From positions 1-5,545 of the forward strand of contig DATJIA010000310.1 of assembly GCA_035493675.1 (NCBI GenBank): a DNA stretch of 5,545 nt. The letters are read 5' to 3'. Every line of letters starts with the position of its first letter. The first letter of the stretch is position 1. Made by a program: the position numbers and the translations under genes. This document shows, in pieces, positions 1 through 5,545 of this stretch. This DNA is from JAIOQA01 sp035493675 (GTDB lineage: Bacteria; Myxococcota_A; Polyangia; Haliangiales; Haliangiaceae). Below the pieces are notes generated by a model. That model did no database searches. It saw only the letters and a list, made by a program, of their open reading frames with translations, and was not told the DNA's origin.

Positions 1-399
1 CGGGAACGGCAGCGTGACGCGATCGTTCGCGCTGTGCAGCAGCTCCCACTTCGGCGTCGGCACGCCGTTGTGCTCGAAGATCCGCTTCGACATCACCTTG
101 TCCATCGCGAGCGCGCTCGCGAGGATGCCGCTGCCGGTGCACGGGATGCCCATGCACGCGCACAAGCCCTGCACCGCGCCGTCCTCGCCGAACGTGCCGT
201 GCAGCGCGTTCCACACGATCTGCACGCCCGCGTCCTCGAGCAAGTGCGCGAGCGACGTGCCGTCCTTCCAATCGATGCCGACCGCGTCGTGCCCCTTCTC
301 CTGCAGCGCGGCGAGCACGCCCGCGCCGGTGTTGAGCGAGACCTCGCGCTCGGCGTAGAGACCGCCCATCACGACTCCGATGCGCTTGCGATCAGTCAT
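1..399 (-). CDS. ddl: D-alanine--D-alanine ligase, N-terminal part (runs off left edge)
   Basis: Ddl joins two D-alanines with ATP in the cytoplasm, making the dipeptide that MurF adds to the UDP-MurNAc tripeptide. Only the first 133 residues are in the window. Visible motifs are the N-terminal GGLYAEREVSLNTG (about residues 12-25; the Glu at 17 matches the catalytic Glu15 of E. coli DdlB), HGTFGEDGAVQG (67-78) and TGSGILASALAMDK (88-101), which together are diagnostic for the family. The ATP-grasp and C-terminal parts lie outside. The ATG at 399-397 overlaps the end of murB by 8 nt (ATGACTGA), so translation is probably coupled to murB and no separate promoter is expected. Two positions differ from the usual family pattern: Tyr15 where Ser is common in the AEREVSL motif, and Cys87 where Tyr is usual before TGSG. 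Identity is secure; completeness beyond the edge cannot be judged. Confidence 0.95.
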   Translation of the reverse strand, partial: MTDRKRIGVVMGGLYAEREVSLNTGAGVLAALQEKGHDAVGIDWKDGTSLAHLLEDAGVQIVWNALHGTFGEDGAVQGLCACMGIPCTGSGILASALAMDKVMSKRIFEHNGVPTPKWELLHSANDRVTLPFP

Positions 400-1387
400 C
401 TCCGATCACCTTCACTTCCAGCTCGAGCATGATGCCGTGCGCCTCCTGCACGCGGGCGCGCACGAGCTCGATCAGCGCGAGCAGATCGCTCGCGCGCGCG
501 GCGCCCGTGTTGACCAGCCAGTTGGCGTGCACCGGCGAGCAGATCGCATCGCCGACCCGCGTGCCCTTCAAGCCCGCGGCTTCGATCAAGCGGCCCGCGA
601 AGTCGCCGGACGGATTCTTGAAGATGCTGCCCGCCGACGCGACCTTCTTCGGCTCGCGCTCGCTGCGACGCTTGCGCAAGGACGCGACGTCCGCCTGGAT
701 CTCGGCGCGCGGGCGCGGCTTCAGCTGCAATTCGGCCGCGACCACGACCTCGCTCGCCGGCAGATCGCTGTGGCGATAGCGGAAGCCGCACTCCGCGTTG
801 GTGCGCCGCACGACCGCGCCGTCCGAGATCCGGACAGATTCGACGAAGGTCGTCACGTCCTTGAACTCGCCGACGTAGGTGCCCGCGTTCATGATCATCC
901 CGCCGCCGACGGAGCCGGGCACGCCGCCGAGGAACTCGACGCCGCCGAGGTCGTTCTTGGTCGCGAGCGAGAGGACCTTGCCGGTCGACACGCCGGCCTC
1001 GACGCGGATCGTCGTCGGGTCGAGCAGGCGCAGGTCGCGCAGGTTGCGCGTGCCGAGCACGAGGCCGCGCACGCCGCCGTCGCGCACGAGCAGGTTCGAG
1101 CCGCCGCCGACGACGGTGACGCCCACGCCGCGCGCGGCGGCCCATCGACAGATCTTCGCGAGCTCGTCGATCGATCCCGGCTGCGCGAGCGCGTCCGCGG
1201 GGCCGCCCATCTTGAGCGTGGTGTGGCGGCGCATCGGCTCGTCGAAGCGCACGTGCTCGCCGGCGATCGCGCGCAGCTCGTCGCGATCCGCCGCGCTCAG
1301 GATCGAGCGTGCGTTCGGCGCGGGCGCCGCGGCGATCTCTTCCCCCGCGGCCTCCTCGATCTCGTCGCCGATGAGGATCTCGTCCAT
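392..1387 (-). CDS. murB: UDP-N-acetylenolpyruvoylglucosamine reductase (MurB)
   Basis: MurB is the FAD- and NADPH-dependent cytoplasmic enzyme that reduces UDP-GlcNAc-enolpyruvate to UDP-MurNAc. The 331-residue product shows the FAD-domain signature VVGGGSNLLVRDGG (92-105), the FAD-binding GGVPGSVGGGMIMNAG stretch (154-169) and the substrate-domain motif GSIFKNPSGDFAG (253-265). Likely catalytic residues by family comparison are Arg205 (in FRYRHS), Ser254 and Glu324 (in LELEV near the C-terminus). The MNAGTYVGE and GSIFKNP forms resemble the type II (shorter, S. aureus-like) class. The ATG at 1387 is the only usable start, because no ATG, GTG or TTG occurs in frame before the conserved core begins near residue 45; the acidic, alanine-rich first 25 residues therefore look like a real extension. 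The start lies 11 nt after the murC stop and has only a weak GGA-type ribosome site, which fits translational coupling. The stop overlaps the ddl start. Confidence 0.97.
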   Translation of the reverse strand: MDEILIGDEIEEAAGEEIAAAPAPNARSILSAADRDELRAIAGEHVRFDEPMRRHTTLKMGGPADALAQPGSIDELAKICRWAAARGVGVTVVGGGSNLLVRDGGVRGLVLGTRNLRDLRLLDPTTIRVEAGVSTGKVLSLATKNDLGGVEFLGGVPGSVGGGMIMNAGTYVGEFKDVTTFVESVRISDGAVVRRTNAECGFRYRHSDLPASEVVVAAELQLKPRPRAEIQADVASLRKRRSEREPKKVASAGSIFKNPSGDFAGRLIEAAGLKGTRVGDAICSPVHANWLVNTGAARASDLLALIELVRARVQEAHGIMLELEVKVIGDD

Positions 1388-1398
1388 CGATCGATCCG

Positions 1399-2816
<1,418 letters not shown>

Positions 2817-2817
<1 letters not shown>

Positions 2818-3914
2818 CAGCGCTTCGCCTTCATTCGTTTGGCTGCCTGCGCTTGGCACCAGTCGACGATCGTCGAGGCCGCCTCGGGCTTGGCGAGGGC
2901 GTTCATAGCAGATCCCATCCGCGCGCGGCGATCGTCGTCGTCGAGCAGTTTCCGTAGCTCGTCCGCGAGGATCGAGGTCGTCAAGTCCGCTTGACGAAAC
3001 ATCAGGGCCGCGCCCGCATCCCGCATTTCCTGCGCGTTGAGCTCCTGGTGGTTGTCGGCGGCGAACGGGTACGGCACCAGGATCACCGGCTTGCCCGCGA
3101 TCGCGAGCTCGGCGACCGTCGTCGCGCCCGCGCGCGAGACGATCACGTCGGCTTGCTGGTACTCGGTCGCCATCTCCTTGATGAACGGTCGGACGTCGGC
3201 GTCGATTCCGGCGGCCTTGTAACGTGCCGCGGTCTCGTCGAACCCCTTGTCGCCGGTCTGGTGGACGATCGCGAGCGGGCGCTCGCGCGCGAGCTCGATC
3301 AGCGCCTGCGACGCGAGCTCGTTGACCGCGACCGCGCCGAGCGAGCCGCCGCACACGAGCACCTGCAGCGGGCCCTTCTTCGCCGGGCCGGGTGCGAGCA
3401 GCTTCTGCAGCATCGGACGCCGCACCGGGTTGCCGCTCATCACGATCTTCTTCGGCTTGAAGAAGCGGCGGCTCATCTCGAACGACAAGAAGACCGTGCG
3501 CGCCATCTTGCCGAGCATCTTGTTGGTGAGGCCCGGGATCGAGTTCTGCTCGCAGATCGCCGTCGGGATGCCGCGCAGCCGCGCCATCATCACGACCGGA
3601 CCGCTCGCGTAGCCGCCGACGCCGACGACGACCTCGGGTCGGAACTCCTTCAACGTACGCCGCGCTTGCCACAGCGCGCGCGGCAAGCGGAACAAGCCGC
3701 GCACCGCGCCGAGCGCGCCGACGGTCTTGAGCCCGCTCACCTCGATGAAGCTGACGTCCCAACCGGTCTCGGGCAGGACGCGCGCCTCGATCCCGCGGCG
3801 CGTGCCGACGAAGCGGACCGCCGCGTCGGGCTCGCGCGCGCGCAGCTCCTCGGCGATCGCGACGCCGGGGAAGAGGTGACCGCCGGTACCGCCGCCGGCG
3901 ATGAGCAGACGCAT
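2817..3914 (-). CDS. murG: UDP-GlcNAc:lipid I N-acetylglucosaminyltransferase (MurG)
   Basis: MurG is the GT-B, GT28-family enzyme on the inner face of the cytoplasmic membrane that transfers GlcNAc from UDP-GlcNAc to lipid I, giving lipid II. The 365-residue product has the N-terminal glycine loop GGGTGGHLFPG (7-17, with the conserved His13), VVGVGGYASGP (96-106), CEQNSIPGLTNK (121-132), GNPVRRP (161-167), the second-domain loop CGGSLGA (188-194), HQTGDKG (218-224) and the UDP-GlcNAc-binding ELAIAGKPVILVPYP with DNHQELNA (269-295). All are standard for the family. The ATG at 3914 is the first possible start: an in-frame TGA lies two codons upstream. There is no strong Shine-Dalgarno site; GAG lies about 13 nt upstream. 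It is the first gene of the cell wall block, with ftsW missing upstream. The C-terminus is basic (KRMKAKR). Codons 307-312 contain a palindrome identical to a unit of the MarR-gene operator array. Confidence 0.97.
2980..2995. promoter_or_regulatory. Possible intragenic MarR operator within murG
   Basis: The 16 bases GTCAAGTCCGCTTGAC form 6-bp inverted arms around TCCG and are identical, spacer included, to the central unit of the array upstream of the MarR-family gene (4914-4929). The site codes for part of RQADLT in MurG, so codon constraint may explain some of it. It lies 163 bp upstream of the murC start. Binding by the MarR protein is an inference. Confidence 0.35.
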
Positions 3915-3919
3915 GTCGC

Positions 3920-3950
3920 ATCATACTCGTCGCGCGGCGCGTTTGTTCCA
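3920..3950 (-). promoter_or_regulatory. Possible promoter of the murG operon
   Basis: On the minus strand TATGAT (3925-3920) is one base from the TATAAT consensus. The only AT-rich patch upstream is TGGAACAAAC (3950-3941), giving a poor -35 (TGGAAC or GGAACA, 19 or 18 bp spacer). GGAAC also resembles ECF-sigma -35 elements, but no convincing ECF -10 is seen. If the TATGAT is used, transcription would start at or next to the murG ATG, giving a leaderless or nearly leaderless message. Read-through from the upstream small gene is the alternative. Confidence 0.25.
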
Positions 3951-3970
3951 GCGCGGCCGCGCCTTGCCAC

Positions 3971-4012
3971 GCGCGGCGGTGCGCACGTGCGCGGCGGCGC
4001 GCACGTGCGCGG
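3971..4012. repeat. 18-bp tandem repeat with embedded palindromes, hairpin-forming
   Basis: About 2.3 copies of an 18-bp unit (GCGCGGCGGTGCGCACGT) lie in tandem, with one mismatch at 3980 against 3998. Each unit contains the perfect 12-bp palindrome GCGCACGTGCGC (3981-3992 and 3999-4010), so the two copies can pair as a 12-bp stem around a 6-nt loop (3993-3998). Short outer arms CACGCGC (3968-3974) and GCGCGTG (4019-4025) could extend the structure. It fills the gap between the stop of the small membrane protein gene and murG. No U-tract follows it on the minus strand, so it is not a classical intrinsic terminator; it may still reduce read-through, protect a 3' end or bind a protein. Confidence 0.7.
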
Positions 4013-4027
4013 GATGGCGCGCGTGCC

Positions 4028-4309
4028 TCAGCGGATCAGCGGGCCGCCGCCGGTCAGCGTGCCGCGACGTCCGACGACGGCGCGATAGATCGCGAGCAGC
4101 AAGATCGCGCCGAGCACCGACGCGATGAAGCCCGCGGGCTCACCCTCGCGGTACCAACCGGCCGCGCGGCCCAACATGCCCGCGGTCATCGCGCCGGCGA
4201 TGCCGATCAGCGAGGTGACGATGACGCCGCCCGGATCGCGACCGGGCATGACCAACTTCGCGAGCGCGCCGATGACGAGGCCGATGATGGCCATCCACAA
4301 GATGTGCAT
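4028..4309 (-). CDS. GlsB/YeaQ/YmgE-family small membrane protein
   Basis: This 93-residue protein belongs to the transglycosylase-associated / GlsB-YeaQ-YmgE family (PF04226), small inner-membrane proteins linked to stress responses but of unknown biochemical function. Three hydrophobic segments are visible, at about residues 3-21, 28-49 and 58-77. The family hallmark is present: GALAKLVMPGRDPGG (14-28), followed by a Gly/Ala-rich second helix (TSLIGIAGAMTAG). The tail after residue 80 is short, Arg/Gly-rich and polar. Length is typical. The ATG at 4309 is fixed by an ideal AGGAGG six bases upstream. The gene lies between the MarR-family gene and murG on the same strand, but 130-nt and 113-nt gaps suggest its own unit. 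A near-consensus sigma-54 promoter upstream suggests control by an enhancer-binding protein. Despite the old family name there is no sign of a transglycosylase domain, so nothing ties it functionally to murG. Confidence 0.9.
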   Translation of the reverse strand: MHILWMAIIGLVIGALAKLVMPGRDPGGVIVTSLIGIAGAMTAGMLGRAAGWYREGEPAGFIASVLGAILLLAIYRAVVGRRGTLTGGGPLIR

Positions 4310-4315
4310 GAGATT

Positions 4316-4321
4316 CCTCCT
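4316..4321 (-). promoter_or_regulatory. Strong Shine-Dalgarno site of the small membrane protein gene
   Basis: On the minus strand AGGAGG lies six bases before the ATG at 4309. It is a full match to the anti-Shine-Dalgarno sequence and much stronger than the sites of the neighbouring genes, pointing to high translation of this small protein. Confidence 0.9.
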
Positions 4322-4335
4322 GTGCGCTGGAGGAG

Positions 4336-4351
4336 TGCGATCGTCGTGCCA
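4336..4351 (-). promoter_or_regulatory. Candidate sigma-54 (-24/-12) promoter
   Basis: Read on the minus strand, TGGCACG-ACGA-TCGCA matches the sigma-54 consensus TGGCACG-N4-TTGCA/T at all defined positions but one (TC for TT in the -12 element). The invariant GG and GC are separated by exactly 10 bp. Transcription would start near 4325, leaving a leader of about 15 nt that just includes the AGGAGG at 4321-4316. This placement supports the call. No clear enhancer-binding site was identified; a weak CGCAA/TTGCG inverted pair (4358-4362 and 4378-4382) lies upstream but rather close. Confidence 0.55.
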
Positions 4352-4439
4352 GCCTCACGCAATACGCGCACGCCGCGTTGCGCGGTCGCAGACGTGCGCG
4401 TACGCCACAGCTCGGCACTTCAGCGCGCGAAGCTGTACG

Positions 4440-4880
4440 TCAGCGCGCGACGGCGGCGACCAGCGCGTCGAGCGTGTCGGCGAGCTCGGTCATGCGACGC
4501 GCTCCGATCTGGTGCGCGAGATCGCGCTCGAGACGATCGAGCACGGTCATCCCGTGCAGGAGCGCGCGACGGCCGCGCTGCGTCCATCGAATGAGCTTCG
4601 CGCGCTTGTCGTCGGGATCGGGAATCCGCTCGACGACCTTCTGCGCGACGAGCTCGTCGATCAGCGGACCGACGGCCTGCTTGCTGATCTCGAGCCGCGC
4701 GGCGAGCTCGGTCAGGCGGATGCCGTCGCTGGTGATGTGCGGGAACAGCTGGGTGTGCGCGAGCCGCAGGCCCTTGGCGCCCGACGCGCGAGCTTCGTGC
4801 ACGGCGCGCTCGTTGACCAGCCGGGCCGCGCGGAACAGGAGCTCGAGCGTCGAACGCGGCATCGAACGAGTCGTGTCCAT
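4440..4880 (-). CDS. MarR-family transcriptional regulator
   Basis: The 146-residue product is a small winged-helix regulator of the MarR family, expected to bind palindromic DNA as a dimer and usually to repress its own gene and a neighbour until a ligand or signal releases it. The core is RLTELAARLEISKQAVGPLI (55-74; helix-turn-helix, with SKQAVGPLIDEL as recognition helix), then the beta-wing RIPDPDDKRAKLIRWTQRG (85-103), whose D-x-R pattern is typical. Flanking helices at about 10-35 and 105-145 would form the dimer interface. There are no cysteines, so an OhrR-type thiol switch is excluded. The ATG at 4880 is chosen for length; ATG at 4862 (residue 7) is an alternative, and neither has a clear ribosome site. 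The gene is divergent from the DUF4336 gene across a 79-nt gap filled by an operator array, which strongly suggests autoregulation and control of that neighbour. The ligand cannot be inferred. Confidence 0.93.
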   Translation of the reverse strand: MDTTRSMPRSTLELLFRAARLVNERAVHEARASGAKGLRLAHTQLFPHITSDGIRLTELAARLEISKQAVGPLIDELVAQKVVERIPDPDDKRAKLIRWTQRGRRALLHGMTVLDRLERDLAHQIGARRMTELADTLDALVAAVAR

Positions 4881-4891
4881 CCGAGGATTTA

Positions 4892-4952
4892 GTCAACCAC
4901 ACTTGACCAAGAAGTCAAGTCCGCTTGACCAAGGTGGTCAAGGATGCTTGAC
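4892..4952. promoter_or_regulatory. Phased operator array between marR-family and DUF4336 genes
   Basis: Six five-base half-sites alternate as GTCAA, TTGAC, GTCAA, TTGAC, GTCAA, TTGAC, starting at 4892, 4903, 4914, 4925, 4937 and 4948 (steps of 11, 11, 11, 12 and 11 bp). Read as GTCAAG-N4-CTTGAC they form three 16-bp palindromes: 4892-4907 (one mismatch, GTCAAC), 4914-4929 (perfect arms, spacer TCCG) and 4937-4952 (perfect arms, spacer GATG), 22 and 23 bp apart. The alternative register gives ACTTGAC-N6-GTCAAGT (4901-4920) and CTTGACC-N5-GGTCAAG (4924-4942). Size and symmetry fit MarR dimers bound side by side on one face of the helix. The TTGAC half-sites also resemble -35 cores on both strands, so binding would block both promoters. 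The array ends seven bases before the GTG of the plus-strand gene. Confidence 0.8.
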
Positions 4953-4959
4953 TAATGCC

Positions 4960-5545
4960 GTGAGCGCGTTGATTCCCATCGCCGACGACGTCTGGCACGT
5001 CGACGGCGGCGAGCTGCGGCAGCCGGGCGGCGTGTACATGCCGAGCCGCGCCACGCTGGTGCGGCTGCGCGATCGGTCGCTGCTCCTCTACTCGCCGGTC
5101 GCGATCGCCGACCAGACCGCCGCGGCGATCGACGCGCTCGGGCCGGTCGCGCACATCGTCGCGCCGACGCGGATCCATCATCTGTTCGTCGCGGGGGCGA
5201 TCGCGCGCTGGCCGAAGGCCGAGACCCACGCGGCGCCCGGGCTCGCGGCCAAGCGACCCGACCTGCGCTTCGATCGCGAGCTCGCGAGCGGCGCCTGGCG
5301 CGGTGGAGACGAGCTCGACGTCGAGGTCATCGCGGGCGCGCCGAAGCTGGGCGAGGCGGTCGTCTTCCATCGCGCGTCGCGCACGCTGATCTGTGCCGAC
5401 CTCGTCTTCCACGTCACGCGGCCGCGCAACCTGCGCACGAAGATCGTCCTCGCGATCGTGGGCGCCGGCGGCGGCCGTCTCGCGCAGAGCCGCGCGTGGC
5501 GATTCTTGCGCCGCGATCGCGCGGCCGCGCGCGGGTCGGTCGATC
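4960..5545 (+). CDS. DUF4336 domain protein, metallo-beta-lactamase-like (runs off right edge)
   Basis: 195 codons are visible with no stop. The sequence resembles DUF4336 proteins, a metallo-hydrolase-like family with no established reaction. It shows an N-terminal IADDVWHVDGGELRQPGG, then MPSRATLVRLRDRSLLLYSP (27-46), LGPVAHIVAPTRIHHLF (60-76), APGLAAKRPDLRF (92-104) and AVVFHRASRTLICADLVFH (133-151). His73/His74 and Asp147 (in CADLVFH) are the likeliest remnants of a metal site; the full HxHxDH motif of metallo-beta-lactamases is absent. GTG at 4960 is chosen because family similarity begins within ten residues. The nearby ATG at 4955 hits a stop after one codon, and TTG at 4948 is a poorer in-frame alternative inside the operator array. 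No well-spaced Shine-Dalgarno site is seen (AAGGA lies about 15 nt upstream). Likely controlled by the divergent MarR-family protein. Family assignment is from memory of motif patterns; the function is unknown. Confidence 0.8.
   Translation, partial: MSALIPIADDVWHVDGGELRQPGGVYMPSRATLVRLRDRSLLLYSPVAIADQTAAAIDALGPVAHIVAPTRIHHLFVAGAIARWPKAETHAAPGLAAKRPDLRFDRELASGAWRGGDELDVEVIAGAPKLGEAVVFHRASRTLICADLVFHVTRPRNLRTKIVLAIVGAGGGRLAQSRAWRFLRRDRAAARGSVD

Noticed and set aside
1386..1395. ATCGATCGAT palindrome at the murB start as an operator
   Set aside because: It is short and lies inside a coupled gene junction; GATC-rich runs are common in this sequence.
2818..3924. Possible N-terminal extension of MurC making an 841-residue protein
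   Set aside because: The extra 369 residues are murG read in the wrong frame. MurC homology begins at the ATG at 2817, whose overlap with the murG stop is a classic coupling arrangement.
2991..4088. Plus-strand open frame of 365 codons opposite murG
   Set aside because: Low-complexity Arg/Ala/Asp/His-rich shadow of murG that runs into the hairpin repeat; no motif and no ribosome site.
4421..4450. Direct repeat CAGCGCGCGA (4421-4430 and 4441-4450) at the end of the MarR gene
   Set aside because: Low-complexity GC sequence overlapping the stop codon; no terminator features or other copies were noticed.
4125..4892. Plus-strand open frame of 255 codons opposite the membrane protein and MarR genes
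   Set aside because: It crosses two well-supported genes and the intergenic sigma-54 region and has no family features.
4915..5412. Minus-strand open frame of 165 codons opposite the DUF4336 gene
   Set aside because: Antisense shadow, Arg/Asp-rich; the plus strand shows clear DUF4336 motifs, and the frame would read through the operator array.

Overview
This window is high-GC DNA with strong G/C preference at third codon positions. It holds four tightly packed peptidoglycan-precursor genes on the minus strand, then two small genes also on the minus strand, then a divergent gene that runs off the right edge. The GC level, the style of the Mur proteins, a sigma-54-type promoter and the murG-murC-murB-ddl order suggest a deltaproteobacterium in the broad sense, perhaps a myxobacterium (Myxococcota). 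That is an inference from composition and gene style; there is no rRNA or other taxonomic marker.

Region 1 (1-3914, minus strand) is part of a division and cell wall (dcw) cluster, read right to left: murG (3914-2817), murC (2817-1399), murB (1387-392) and the first 133 codons of ddl (399 to beyond base 1). murG and murC share one base, murC and murB are 11 nt apart, and murB and ddl overlap by 8 nt, so the four are almost surely one translationally coupled operon. MurB and MurC act on early cytoplasmic precursors (UDP-MurNAc synthesis, L-Ala addition), Ddl makes D-Ala-D-Ala for the MurF step, and MurG makes lipid II at the membrane. The expected upstream partner ftsW is absent: the cluster starts at murG.

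Region 2 (3915-4439) contains a 113-nt gap with an 18-bp tandem repeat that can fold into a strong hairpin, a 93-residue GlsB/YeaQ/YmgE-family membrane protein gene with a very strong Shine-Dalgarno site, and a 130-nt gap carrying a near-consensus sigma-54 (-24/-12) promoter placed correctly for that gene.

Region 3 (4440-5545) is a divergent pair: a MarR-family regulator (minus) and a DUF4336 protein of metallo-beta-lactamase-like type (plus, GTG start, incomplete). The 79-nt space between them carries six TTGAC/GTCAA half-sites in alternating orientation, stepping by 11, 11, 11, 12 and 11 bp. This looks like a three-dimer MarR operator array covering both promoters. One 16-bp operator from the array recurs exactly inside murG, 163 bp upstream of the murC start, hinting at a link between the regulator and the cell wall operon.

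The core genes are ordinary. The points worth a second look are the phased operator array with its intragenic copy, and the sigma-54 promoter candidate. No RNA genes, insertion sequences or CRISPR arrays were seen.
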